From: a virus | Length of the DNA: 32,282 nt | IMG/VR virus record: IMGVR_UViG_3300033146_002631 | Span: 1-32,282 of that record | Direction: 5' to 3' (one strand) | Shown: piece after piece, positions 7,417 through 15,836 of the stretch | Layout: each line of letters starts with the position of its first letter | How positions within the stretch are numbered: the stretch's first letter is position 1 | The notes under the pieces: model-generated | What the model saw: only the letters and a program-made list of their open reading frames with translations | Database searches by the model: none | What the model was told of the DNA's origin: nothing | Translations under genes and position numbers: made by a program

Positions 7417-7938
7417 ATGTTAAAAATAAAATCAACTACTGGACAAAAATTAACATTTGATATAGATGTACAAGGTACTGAGTCTAATAATATTACTGGT
7501 AAAATGAGAATAGTAAAAGAAAATATTGAATATGGATTTGATGCAATTATTAAAAGTGGAAAAATGATTGTCGATTTACCAGCATTAGATACTGTTATAC
7601 TTAATTTAGAAAATGGTACTGTATTAGAATCTAAAATTGATATAATTGCAAATAATGAAACTTTTACTGAAGCATGGAAAGATAATATAACAATTGAACG
7701 ACCAGTTGAAGTAAAAGCTACTGTATCAGAATCAAAAGAAATTAAAAATGAAATAAAAGTAACTGTAGGAAAATCAAAAAATCCTGTTATTGTAGAAGGT
7801 TCTGGTACTAGAAAAAAAGGAAAGAAAATACCTAAAGATAAAGCATCACACAACTTAGCAGCAAAGAAAAGACAATTTCCTCAAAAACCAGTTAATATAG
7901 AAGAAAAATTAAATAAATTTATAAGTAAATATAATTAA
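7417..7938 (+). CDS. phage protein of unknown function with beta N-terminus and basic tail
   Basis: A 173-residue protein. Residues 1-100 are beta-type (FDIDVQG, MRIVKENIEYGFDAIIKSGKMIVDLPAL, then TVLESKIDIIANNETFTEAW), a layout I associate with small phage structural or assembly proteins but cannot name. Residues 125-150 are basic (TRKKGKKIPKDKASHNLAAKKRQ) and a short helix closes the protein (IEEKLNKFISKY). It sits in the same operon as the PKD protein and the basic protein, with AAAGGTAA before its ATG. No membrane segment or catalytic motif is seen. Confidence 0.65.
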   Translation: MLKIKSTTGQKLTFDIDVQGTESNNITGKMRIVKENIEYGFDAIIKSGKMIVDLPALDTVILNLENGTVLESKIDIIANNETFTEAWKDNITIERPVEVKATVSESKEIKNEIKVTVGKSKNPVIVEGSGTRKKGKKIPKDKASHNLAAKKRQFPQKPVNIEEKLNKFISKYN

Positions 7939-7983
7939 ACCTATTAAGTATACTTTATGAACTTTCTATAAGGAAATGATATT

Positions 7984-8664
7984 ATGGCAAGTAGAAAATT
8001 AGATGATTTATATTCACCTTTAGAAAATGTAATTAAAGAAGCACTTTTAATTGCTAAAAAAAGAAATCTTCCTATATTAATAACATGTACACAACGATCT
8101 CCTGAAGAACAAAAAGCTTTATATGCACAAGGAAGAGAAAGTTTAACATTAGTAAATCATTTACGATTAAAAGTAGGACTACCAGCTATATCAAAAATTA
8201 CAAATAAAAGGAAAATTACTTGGACTTCAACAACTTATCATTCAACTTTACCAAAAGCAATGGCAGTTGATTTTGCAATAAGTGATAATAATAAAGTATA
8301 CTGGGATTTAAAAACTGATATAAATACTAATCATATTTCAGATTATAAAGAATTTGCTACTATATGTAAATCATTAAATTCAAACATTGAATGGGGTGGT
8401 GATTGGAATAATACTGATCCATGTCATATACAATGGAAAAATGGTTTAAATATAAATCAAGAAGAACCAATAAAGGAAGTAGAAAAAGAAGAACCAATAA
8501 AGGAAGTAGAAAAAGAAGAACCAATAAAGGAAAAAGAAGAACCAATAAAGGAAGTAGAAAAAGAAGAACCAATAAAGGAAGTAGAAAAACCTGAAACAAC
8601 ACTACAAAAAATAATAAATTTTATATTTAATATTATTTTAAAAATAAAGGGGATGATAAAATAA
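7984..8664 (+). CDS. M15-family L-alanyl-D-glutamate peptidase-like endolysin with repeat linker
   Basis: A 226-residue protein. Residues 1-155 match the M15 (VanY/Ply118-like) fold: TQRSPEEQKALYAQGR, His86 and Asp96 in the H-x(9)-D zinc motif (YHSTLPKAMAVDFA), and WGGDWNNTDPCHIQW with His148. These are the usual zinc ligands, so it should cut the peptide stem of peptidoglycan, either in lysis or as a virion-borne enzyme. Residues 160-202 are five tandem EEPIKEVEK-type repeats. Residues 205-226 form a hydrophobic, amphipathic helix (TLQKIINFIFNIILKIKGMIK) that may bind membrane. There is no signal peptide. AAGGAAATG precedes the ATG. The end overlaps a strong terminator. Confidence 0.88.
   Translation: MASRKLDDLYSPLENVIKEALLIAKKRNLPILITCTQRSPEEQKALYAQGRESLTLVNHLRLKVGLPAISKITNKRKITWTSTTYHSTLPKAMAVDFAISDNNKVYWDLKTDINTNHISDYKEFATICKSLNSNIEWGGDWNNTDPCHIQWKNGLNINQEEPIKEVEKEEPIKEVEKEEPIKEKEEPIKEVEKEEPIKEVEKPETTLQKIINFIFNIILKIKGMIK
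8461..8589 (+). repeat. tandem 27-base repeat inside the peptidase gene
   Basis: Five head-to-tail copies start with GAAGAACCAATAAAGGAA at 8461, 8488, 8515, 8536 and 8563. The third copy lacks 6 bases (21 instead of 27), so the frame is kept. The copies are identical apart from that deletion, which points to recent expansion and likely length variation. Confidence 0.95.
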
Positions 8665-8675
8665 TCATCCCCTTT
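8646..8675. terminator. bidirectional terminator between convergent genes
   Basis: AAAGGGGATGAT (8646-8657) pairs perfectly with ATCATCCCCTTT (8664-8675) around a 6-base loop. The stem contains the peptidase stop codon and lies 7 bases before the end of the minus-strand AAA gene. In the minus direction a T-rich stretch follows. In the plus direction the tail is weaker. Confidence 0.8.
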
Positions 8676-8682
8676 AAATTAC

Positions 8683-9978
8683 TTACAATAATAAACTTCC
8701 AATTTCTTTAAAATTATTATTTGTATTTGAAACTAATTTTCTAGTAAATGTAATTTTATTATTTAATTTCACTTCATTCTTTACTAATATACCAAGAGCT
8801 AATGCTACAAGATGTTTATTATTCTTGTATATTAAATTAAGAATTTTTTCAAAATTTTTATTACAAAGTGATTTATTTGGTTTATGTTTTTGATTATATC
8901 TCATTCTACTAATGATTTCAGAAACACAAACTGATATAATTGCAAAAACTTCAGTATGATTTAACTTATCATAATCATAAGTAATTTTTTCTTCTAAAAT
9001 ATCAGAACCATTATAATTAGACATAAATACTTTGTATTTAATAAATTCTATTGCTGAATCATTATCAACATGTCCTTTTACAATATTAAATAAATTATCA
9101 GTAGTAATATTATCTTCTCCTATAGTATTAATAAAAGAATTTAATTGTTCTGATGCATATGTCCAACTACGAGGAGATGACCATGAAACATTTTCAGTAG
9201 GAGGTGTCATAAAACAATTTTCATTATGTTTTAAAAACATAATTATATCTAATCTGATATTATTTTTTACAGCATAATGTTCAATCCAGTCATCAACTTC
9301 AGCACAAACTTCAAGAAAATAAATTCTATTAGTTATTGGCGCTAACATTTGTTGAAATCCTGCTAAATCACATGATCTATTACCAGCCATTAATAAAATA
9401 ATATTTTGAGGTAAAAAGTGTGAATTAATTCCTCTATATGTTAATAACTGAAATAAATAACTTTGCATTGTTTTATTTACTAAATGAATATCATCAAGAA
9501 ATAAAATAACAGGATCTGTATTAATGTTAAAATTCTTTTTAGGAAATTTTACATTCTTCAATGATATAATATCTGGTCTAGACCAAATAGTATGTGAAGG
9601 ATCTTTTTTAGGATTATATAAAGGAACTGTATCTACTATAGTTTGAATTTCATCAGGAAGATTTTTATTTTTCTTTAATAATTTTAAACTATCAGAAAAC
9701 CATTCAAAAAAGCAAGTCATTGCTGCTGTACCAGTTTTTGGAAGACCTGATAAAGCTTCTAATTGACTTGTACTTAAATAATAAATATCTAAACCCCATT
9801 TATTATTTTCGCATAATGTTTCAATTAATTCAGATTTACCAATTCCAGGAGGTCCAGTTAAACACATACATGAAATATGTTTTTCTGGATTATTCATATG
9901 TGAATTCACATAACTTTCAATATAAGGTATTGAATCATTAATTACTATATTCTTTTCCCACTTACTAGTCATTTTCAT
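8683..9978 (-). CDS. MoxR-type AAA+ ATPase
   Basis: A 431-residue protein. The AAA+ module has Walker A GPPGIGKS (42-49), Walker B VILFLDD (157-163), a sensor-1 Asn in LLMAGN (200) and a likely arginine finger region APITNRI (Arg218). After the module come about 200 helical residues. The pattern is that of MoxR-like ATPases, which work as hexameric chaperones with a VWA-domain partner to mature or remodel a target complex. The next gene upstream on the same strand encodes exactly such a partner, 20 bases away. In a phage tail cluster the target may be a virion or host protein, but this is inference. AAAGGATTTGTAA precedes the first ATG; a second ATG two codons later is also possible. Confidence 0.88.
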   Translation of the reverse strand: MKMTSKWEKNIVINDSIPYIESYVNSHMNNPEKHISCMCLTGPPGIGKSELIETLCENNKWGLDIYYLSTSQLEALSGLPKTGTAAMTCFFEWFSDSLKLLKKNKNLPDEIQTIVDTVPLYNPKKDPSHTIWSRPDIISLKNVKFPKKNFNINTDPVILFLDDIHLVNKTMQSYLFQLLTYRGINSHFLPQNIILLMAGNRSCDLAGFQQMLAPITNRIYFLEVCAEVDDWIEHYAVKNNIRLDIIMFLKHNENCFMTPPTENVSWSSPRSWTYASEQLNSFINTIGEDNITTDNLFNIVKGHVDNDSAIEFIKYKVFMSNYNGSDILEEKITYDYDKLNHTEVFAIISVCVSEIISRMRYNQKHKPNKSLCNKNFEKILNLIYKNNKHLVALALGILVKNEVKLNNKITFTRKLVSNTNNNFKEIGSLLL

Positions 9979-9998
9979 TTACAAATCCTTTCTTTTTT

Positions 9999-11348
9999 TT
10001 AATTAATTCTTATAATTCTACCTCTTATATCATTAAATTTATTTGTTGAACTTGTTATGTACATAATTGGAATATTTATTGGTAATAATTTTTGACAAGT
10101 TTGAATGTCAGATTCCATATCAGTTATACATATTACACATGAAATTAATTTATTATAATCTTTTTTAATAAATTTAACAACTCTATTAAATACATCATGA
10201 TGAGAAGTTCCTCCATTTGATCTTCTAATATTAATTTCATCAAAATCAACTGTTTCTATATCATCATAAAATTTCTCCCATGTAATAGTTGAATCATGTT
10301 TTAAAACAAAAAGATTTTTAAAGTAAGATCTTGATTGATATACTATTTCAAAAGCTTTTTTAACATCCTTATTAGATACTGAAGCAGATTCATCTATTGC
10401 AAAAAATACTGTTCCTAATTCTTCTTCTTCTGCATATGTTGGTCTATATCCTATACTTGGATAATTAGCTAAATATGAATATGATGGACGACTCCAACAT
10501 AAATCAGTACTCTTTTGTAATGCAGTTGCTAAACAATCTTTTGTAATTTTTTCCCAATCAACTTTAACCTTATATATTTTATTTAATATTTGTTGATATT
10601 TAATTGTTCCTTCCCCTTTTTGAGAAACTATTAATTGTTTAGTTAACTCAGTAGAATCAAAATGTTCTTGTTCAATTTGTTTAACTGTTTCTGCATCCAT
10701 TTCTTCTGGTACTTTAACTTTATACTGAATGTATTCTTTCCCATTAATGTTAGTAATTTGTTCTTCTATTTCTATTTCATTTTCTTTTCCATTTTCTTTT
10801 TCATATGTGAATTTAATATTTTGCTTTTTTATTTTTACGTTATTTGTTAATTTTGAATATATTTCTTCTTCACACATATTGTCAAATTTATTGTTAAAAT
10901 AGAAATTTTTCTTATATAACGTATTTTGATGAACATCTAAATACAAATTCATTCGATTTTTTTCTTGTGCAAATAAAAGACTTAAAACTTCAATAACATG
11001 ATTTATTACATAATCTCCTGCAATATTCCATATCATATCATTTCTATTATTTATTCTAAAACGATGTTGAAATATTTCATGCATTATTTCATGTAGTAAT
11101 ACAAATGTTAAATATTTTTGTTTGTCTTGAAATTTATGAAGAGTAGCACCTTCACTACAATTGATAATTATTACTTTAGAATATATATCAATTAACGCAT
11201 CTGCTTTTTTAATAGGAAAATTATCCATCGGTACTATTTCATAAGCTAATAAATGTAATCCGTATGGAGATGTTAATTTTGTTAGTATTAAATTAGTTAT
11301 TGATTTTTGTATCATCATATTAATATTTTTTAAAAAATTAGTTTCCAT
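9999..11348 (-). CDS. metallopeptidase-like/VWA-domain protein (DUF2201-like), MoxR partner
   Basis: A 449-residue protein if it starts at the ATG at 11348, which has AAAGGAAA before it. An ATG five codons earlier (11363) would put that ribosome site inside the gene. The N-terminal half has a zinc-peptidase HEIMH motif (86-90) in LLHEIMHEIFQH, followed by NIAGDYVINHVI. The middle is charged and less ordered. The C-terminal part is a VWA-like fold with the metal-site motif DESAS (Asp319, Ser321, Ser323) and a later TDMESD. This is the layout of DUF2201 proteins that pair with MoxR-type ATPases. The first gene of this two-gene unit drives leftward from the gap at 11349-11543. Confidence 0.85.
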   Translation of the reverse strand: METNFLKNINMMIQKSITNLILTKLTSPYGLHLLAYEIVPMDNFPIKKADALIDIYSKVIIINCSEGATLHKFQDKQKYLTFVLLHEIMHEIFQHRFRINNRNDMIWNIAGDYVINHVIEVLSLLFAQEKNRMNLYLDVHQNTLYKKNFYFNNKFDNMCEEEIYSKLTNNVKIKKQNIKFTYEKENGKENEIEIEEQITNINGKEYIQYKVKVPEEMDAETVKQIEQEHFDSTELTKQLIVSQKGEGTIKYQQILNKIYKVKVDWEKITKDCLATALQKSTDLCWSRPSYSYLANYPSIGYRPTYAEEEELGTVFFAIDESASVSNKDVKKAFEIVYQSRSYFKNLFVLKHDSTITWEKFYDDIETVDFDEINIRRSNGGTSHHDVFNRVVKFIKKDYNKLISCVICITDMESDIQTCQKLLPINIPIMYITSSTNKFNDIRGRIIRIN

Positions 11349-11388
11349 AAATTTCCTTTCCATAAAAAATTAATTACCTATCTAATAA

Positions 11389-11402
11389 TAAATATATATA
11401 AC
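11389..11402. promoter_or_regulatory. TATATATA element in a divergent gap
   Basis: TAAATATATATAAC lies between the VWA gene (minus, start 11348) and the tail block (plus, start 11544). It is identical to the copy at 3435. Confidence 0.5.
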
Positions 11403-11474
11403 TAATGTTTTAGTTATGTATATTTTCTGAGTTCTTTTTTTTATGTTTTAATTTAAATGGTTATTCTTTTTAAT

Positions 11475-11487
11475 GAACAAATTATAA
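11475..11487 (+). promoter_or_regulatory. GAACAAATWWTAA motif before the tail block
   Basis: GAACAAATTATAA is an exact match, 69 bases before the first ATG of the plus-strand tail block at 11544. Confidence 0.5.
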
Positions 11488-11543
11488 ATATTAAATTTAA
11501 ATACTTATAAGAAGAAAATATTAATTTCAAGGATCTCAGAAAA

Positions 11544-11699
11544 ATGAATATAAATAAAATAGCATCAAATTTAAGGAATGATTATATAGAAGAAAATTGT
11601 TCTGCAAGTATAAATGCATATGAATCATTACCAACAAAAAAAAGATATTCACAATATGAAGAATTAACAGAATTAATAGATGAAGATATTGAAGAATGA
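11544..11699 (+). CDS. 51-residue acidic protein at the head of the tail block
   Basis: A short frame starting MNINKIASNLRNDYIEEN and ending ELTELIDEDIEE. AAGGATCT lies at good spacing before the ATG, the same ribosome site as that of the 1116 gene. Its stop overlaps the next start (ATGA at 11696-11699), the same coupling as seen elsewhere in this genome. The protein is helical and acidic at the C-terminus. No family recognised. As first gene of the tail operon it may be a small virion or assembly protein. Confidence 0.7.
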   Translation: MNINKIASNLRNDYIEENCSASINAYESLPTKKRYSQYEELTELIDEDIEE

Positions 11700-12598
11700 A
11701 AATAATACCAGAACTTAATTATTGGATTTATCAAAGATATTTTGAAGGTCCAATAAATGAATATCCATTTGAATTTCCTACAGAAATGAATAAAAGTAAA
11801 TGGTGTTCAGATAATTCAGTATTGAACCTTTTATTTAATGAAACATTTAACGAAGATTCATATCAAATATTATATAAACAAATAAGTTTTCAAAATTTAA
11901 ATGATATAATATTAACAACTAGATTAGTACAATTTAGAAATGATATTCAAATATATAAATGTTCAAGAGGTTCTGTTTTACCATATCCACCTCCTACAAC
12001 TCCTTGTTCATTACCAAATGAAAATGGTGAAAATATTTTTGAATTTGATGAAGAAGAAATTAATCTTTTAAATATATTATTTGATTATAGATCAACTGGT
12101 TATGACACATCTTCTCAATTAGATGTTATAATATTTGATGATTTAAATAGTAGTTTATCAAAATTAATTTATATATATTTACAATTATCGATTTATGATA
12201 ATTTTGATATATATGATAATAGTTTAACATATAGTAATCAAAACAGATTAATAGAATTGTTATTTGAAAAATATGTAATAGATACTTATTTTCGATTATT
12301 GCAAAAATCTTATTTAGTATTAGATTCTACTACTACATTAAAAACAATTGAATTACAAACAATTGATGAAGTTATTACTGTTAATAATATATATTTTAAT
12401 GCACAAAGAGCACCTTTACAATATACACCTTTTGAATTAGAAGATTTTACATTGATTGTTAATGGTGAAGTTAAAAAAATAGTTTTTGATTATGATGTTT
12501 ATGTTCATAATGATATTCCTTATCTTAGTTGGGAAGATTTAGAATTACAAGTGAATGTAAATGATAAATTATATGTATGTTATTCATATGAAATTTAA
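11696..12598 (+). CDS. putative tail or baseplate protein of unknown family
   Basis: A 300-residue acidic protein. Residues 1-200 are mostly helical with many Leu, Ile, Asn and Tyr and a proline patch (LPYPPPTTPC, about 94-103). Residues 205-300 look beta-rich (DEVITVNNIYFNAQRAPLQY, then a DFTLIVNGEVKKIVFDYDVYV stretch), as in small sheet domains of baseplate proteins. It is translationally coupled to the 51-residue gene and followed 20 bases later by the gpI-like baseplate gene, so a role in the tail is likely from context. I do not recognise a named family. Confidence 0.65.
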   Translation: MKIIPELNYWIYQRYFEGPINEYPFEFPTEMNKSKWCSDNSVLNLLFNETFNEDSYQILYKQISFQNLNDIILTTRLVQFRNDIQIYKCSRGSVLPYPPPTTPCSLPNENGENIFEFDEEEINLLNILFDYRSTGYDTSSQLDVIIFDDLNSSLSKLIYIYLQLSIYDNFDIYDNSLTYSNQNRLIELLFEKYVIDTYFRLLQKSYLVLDSTTTLKTIELQTIDEVITVNNIYFNAQRAPLQYTPFELEDFTLIVNGEVKKIVFDYDVYVHNDIPYLSWEDLELQVNVNDKLYVCYSYEI

Positions 12599-12618
12599 AA
12601 TTAAGAGGATAGTTATCA

Positions 12619-14949
12619 GTGTTTAATACAGACGATTTCTTCAAGGTATTAGAATACCTTAAAAATGGTGAGGAAGATCCAACAATACCACCAGAGATTC
12701 GTCAATTAGCACAAAATGCAAAATTAAAAACAAAACAGTTTTTTAAATATGTAATTGATCAAATTGCTTTTAATTCAGATGATTATAATAGACTTAGAAC
12801 ACTTATTATAGATTGGTATTCATCACAAAAAACTTTACAAGATTTATCAAAAAATACTTCAGATGCATTTAGTTTACCTGGTACCTTATTAAATATTTCA
12901 TGTAGAAGTTTTGGTTTTCCTTATGCAGATGGTATTGGTAGTAGAGTTGATAAAGCCTTATTTTTATATTCGTTAACTGAATTATATAAAATTAAAGGAA
13001 GTCCTAAATCTATTAAATCTGCATTAGAATTCTTTGGTGTGTATGATACTCAAATATTCGAGTGGTGGATTAAAAAAGATCTTGTAACCGATAAATTATA
13101 TTTTGAAAGTTCTTATGTTGATTTGGGTGGAGTTGATCCTGAAAGTTTACAAAATCAAAAAATACCTTATGATCATTTTACTACTGATCCTCATTGGTGG
13201 TATAATGAAGAACAAATTAAAATACTTGATAATACATTACCCATAAGGTTACCTTCAATTACTCCATATTTTAATATTCAAGCAAGTGCTTCATTAGATA
13301 AATTAACTGAATTATATTCTGTTATTAGTAGACGTATTAGTGATCAATATACTACTTATATAAATGATAATATTCTTGATCAAAATATATTTGTAGATAT
13401 TTATGCTCAAAATTTATCTTTATTAGAATTAGTTCTTTCTATATCTTATACATTTAATACTTGGACCAATAGAACATATGGTAGTGATTCTACTTCATAT
13501 ATTCATTATGTTGGTGATGAAGAAGATTATGATGTAATTATTGATGAATATAATAATATAACCCAAAGACCAACTACTAAAGATGAATTAGAAGCACGTA
13601 AACAAGAATTCAATAGTAAATTTACAAAACAACAATCCGCTAATTTTTTAAGTAGTGATGTTGATACTGCAAATATTTTAAGTACAATTAATCCTGATTT
13701 AAAAGCATGGATTGATAATAAGTTTATAACACCTGATATTATTGAGTCTATTTTATCTCAATTCTTAAGAGAATTAGATATTTATATACGAATGGAATTT
13801 GGTACTCAAGCTTTATCATTTTCTCAAATTATGTTAGGTAATGATGTTGATGATATTCTTGATGTGATTAATTTCTTTAAACCTAAACGTGCTCGATTAT
13901 TAGCGTTTAATTTAGTTTATGCAGTCGATGATCCTCTGTTTAATTCTATCCTTTTAGGTGATACTTTACATAATAGAATAAGACAATGGGATGAAGAACA
14001 ATATAATTATTATGATCATTTAAATAATACAAAAATAACTCAATGGAATTATGAAGCATTTTTTCATTCAAGTAGTGGTACTGGTCATAATTCTTGTGGG
14101 TTTGATGTTGGTAATTATTTTGATAATTATCCCAGTTGTATAAATATTCATGATGATTTATTTACTATTATTAGACATTTTAATAAAGATGTTTTATTAA
14201 CTTATGATAAATTTCAAATACCATATATTAATTTATCTTTTAATGAATATGGTAGATCACCTATTTTTGATAGATGTGGTATTTTTGATACGAGAATGCA
14301 AGTGTGGGATTGTGAAAAAACAAGTTTAACACAAACATTCCATGATCGTGCATATATGTGTAGACATTTACCTTTTGATTTAGGTGATCATTTTGATACT
14401 TGTGGGAGAATAGCCAATCCTTATGATAGAAATAAAACATTTGATTCTGGTTATATATTTGATGTAGATGGGTATCCTTTACCAAGAAGATATGATAGTA
14501 ATACACGATTCGATGAAAAAACTGGTCTGTTTATTCCGTGGTGGGTTGAAGGACCTGATCCTGAATATGTATGTACTTGTGATAAATTAAATTTAAGTTT
14601 AAGAAAAAAATATAATGATAATGTTAATATTACAGAACAAATTAATTATTCACCTATTTTATCTTTTAATGATAAATTAGAACAATCTTTAACTACATTT
14701 GATATGGATGATCATTTTGATTCACCTAGTGTATATTTTAAAGATGGTTTAATTCAATCTACTAATATATTTTTAGGTGATTCATTAAGTGATACCCTTA
14801 ATAGAATGTTTAATTTTTCTTTTATTAATCAACATTCAGTTGATATTGAAGATAATTTGCAACATGTTAAAGTTAATGATAATTTTAATGATTCTGTTCC
14901 TTTATTAGATTCTATACAAATTGTTGTAAATGCAGTACCACCACCTTAA
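12619..14949 (+). CDS. baseplate protein with gpI-like segment and FD repeats
   Basis: A 776-residue protein starting with GTG, supported by AGAGGAT 8 bases before. Residues 121-140 (ELYKIKGSPKSIKSALEFFG) match the core of P2 gpI/TIGR02242-type baseplate proteins, where the usual form is YrlKGT..gi...l...G. The region 50-460 is alpha/beta and likely forms the wedge. Residues about 493-701 hold six copies of [FY]D-x4-FD, spaced irregularly, with seven or more Cys between them. The C-terminus ends VNAVPPP. Role inferred: wedge protein near the rim that carries or docks a fibre. The length is well above gpI (around 180 residues), so the C-terminal half is an addition. Confidence 0.75.
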   Translation: MFNTDDFFKVLEYLKNGEEDPTIPPEIRQLAQNAKLKTKQFFKYVIDQIAFNSDDYNRLRTLIIDWYSSQKTLQDLSKNTSDAFSLPGTLLNISCRSFGFPYADGIGSRVDKALFLYSLTELYKIKGSPKSIKSALEFFGVYDTQIFEWWIKKDLVTDKLYFESSYVDLGGVDPESLQNQKIPYDHFTTDPHWWYNEEQIKILDNTLPIRLPSITPYFNIQASASLDKLTELYSVISRRISDQYTTYINDNILDQNIFVDIYAQNLSLLELVLSISYTFNTWTNRTYGSDSTSYIHYVGDEEDYDVIIDEYNNITQRPTTKDELEARKQEFNSKFTKQQSANFLSSDVDTANILSTINPDLKAWIDNKFITPDIIESILSQFLRELDIYIRMEFGTQALSFSQIMLGNDVDDILDVINFFKPKRARLLAFNLVYAVDDPLFNSILLGDTLHNRIRQWDEEQYNYYDHLNNTKITQWNYEAFFHSSSGTGHNSCGFDVGNYFDNYPSCINIHDDLFTIIRHFNKDVLLTYDKFQIPYINLSFNEYGRSPIFDRCGIFDTRMQVWDCEKTSLTQTFHDRAYMCRHLPFDLGDHFDTCGRIANPYDRNKTFDSGYIFDVDGYPLPRRYDSNTRFDEKTGLFIPWWVEGPDPEYVCTCDKLNLSLRKKYNDNVNITEQINYSPILSFNDKLEQSLTTFDMDDHFDSPSVYFKDGLIQSTNIFLGDSLSDTLNRMFNFSFINQHSVDIEDNLQHVKVNDNFNDSVPLLDSIQIVVNAVPPP

Positions 14950-15009
14950 TAAATGTTTTAAGTTAATAAAAATTTTTTTGTTTGATAATAAACTATAGGA
15001 GGAATTCCA

Positions 15010-15699
15010 ATGAGTACTAAAAAAGTTCGTATATTCGATAACCAGAAAAGAAATATGGGAGATGCATTATCTGCAGGTGAAAAAAGACCACGTGGTCATG
15101 TTGAAATTTTTGATAAAAGATCCGGTGAAAGAATAGGTTTTTCTGATAATGTTTCTTTTCCTACTTTAAATAAAATAGGTGATCGAGAAAATTTAATTGT
15201 TTATTCTGGGAGAACTTGGTTGATGCAAAGATCTTTTAATCAAGACCTTATTCCTAGTTCTAATGAGTCAAATCGTTATATTTCATGGTTCGGTTTAGGT
15301 ACTGGGGGTGCTACTCCTGGTGATCCTTTAAATCCTGTTGCACCTACTTCCACTGATACTGTTCTTGATACTCCAGCTATTATTAATACTTCTGATGCAA
15401 ATGTTGCAAATAGTGGTTATCAACATCCTTTTGATTCTATTGTGTATGAACAAGATTCGTCAAATGATAATCAATATCTTATATCAAAAGTGACTACTAC
15501 TATTTCAAATAATGATGCAAATGGTCCTACTGGTTCTAGTTATTATGATTTAAGTGAAGCTGGCCTTTATATTTCAGATTCAAATGTTGCTACTAGTATG
15601 ACACCTGCTTCTTTAATTCTTTTTGCTCGTGTTACTTATAGTACTATTCGTAAACATAATGAGAGAGAAATTGTTTTTATATGGTCGATTTATTTTTAA
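15010..15699 (+). CDS. virion structural protein, probable tail or baseplate component
   Basis: A 229-residue protein with a strong TAGGAGGAA ribosome site. The start is basic (MSTKKVRIFDNQKRN), followed by RGHVEIFDKRSGERIGFSDN, VYSGRTWLMQRSF, and a glycine-rich stretch ISWFGLGTGGATPGDPLNP. The remainder is beta-rich and ends ERVIFIWSIYF-like (EREIVFIWSIYF). Proteins with the W-FGLG-GG-GDPLNP pattern occur next to the sheath in large myoviruses, but I cannot name its function. It stands between the gpI-like gene and the sheath gene and is closed by a strong terminator, so the sheath must have its own promoter. Confidence 0.75.
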   Translation: MSTKKVRIFDNQKRNMGDALSAGEKRPRGHVEIFDKRSGERIGFSDNVSFPTLNKIGDRENLIVYSGRTWLMQRSFNQDLIPSSNESNRYISWFGLGTGGATPGDPLNPVAPTSTDTVLDTPAIINTSDANVANSGYQHPFDSIVYEQDSSNDNQYLISKVTTTISNNDANGPTGSSYYDLSEAGLYISDSNVATSMTPASLILFARVTYSTIRKHNEREIVFIWSIYF

Positions 15700-15732
15700 T
15701 AAAGTAAGGTTTTTTAAAAACTTTACTTTATT
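15698..15732 (+). terminator. terminator after the 15010 gene
   Basis: AATAAAGTAAGGTTTTT (15698-15714) and AAAAACTTTACTTTATT (15716-15732) form a 17-bp inverted repeat with a single G-U pair and almost no loop. The left arm overlaps the stop codon. The A/T-rich inner part allows a normal loop, and T-rich sequence follows. Confidence 0.8.
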
Positions 15733-15779
15733 CTTCTGTATAGTAATAAATAATCTCTAAAAGATTTAATTAAATTTTA

Positions 15780-15792
15780 GAACAAAAATAAA
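15780..15792 (+). promoter_or_regulatory. weaker GAACAAA-type motif before the sheath gene
   Basis: GAACAAAAATAAA resembles the GAACAAATWWTAA motif but has mismatches at two or three positions. It lies 57 bases before the sheath ATG, just after the terminator, where a new promoter is needed. Confidence 0.3.
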
Positions 15793-15836
15793 AATAAATT
15801 TAAGATCAAAATTTTTACAAAGTAGGAGGAAAAAGA

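Noticed and set aside
7371-7853. Minus-strand frame of 160 residues
   Set aside because: It is antisense to the 7417 gene, which has a ribosome site and fits the operon.
8360-8602. Minus-strand frame with LLVLLFLLPLLVLLF repeats
   Set aside because: It is only the complement of the EEPIKEVEK repeat and has no independent support.
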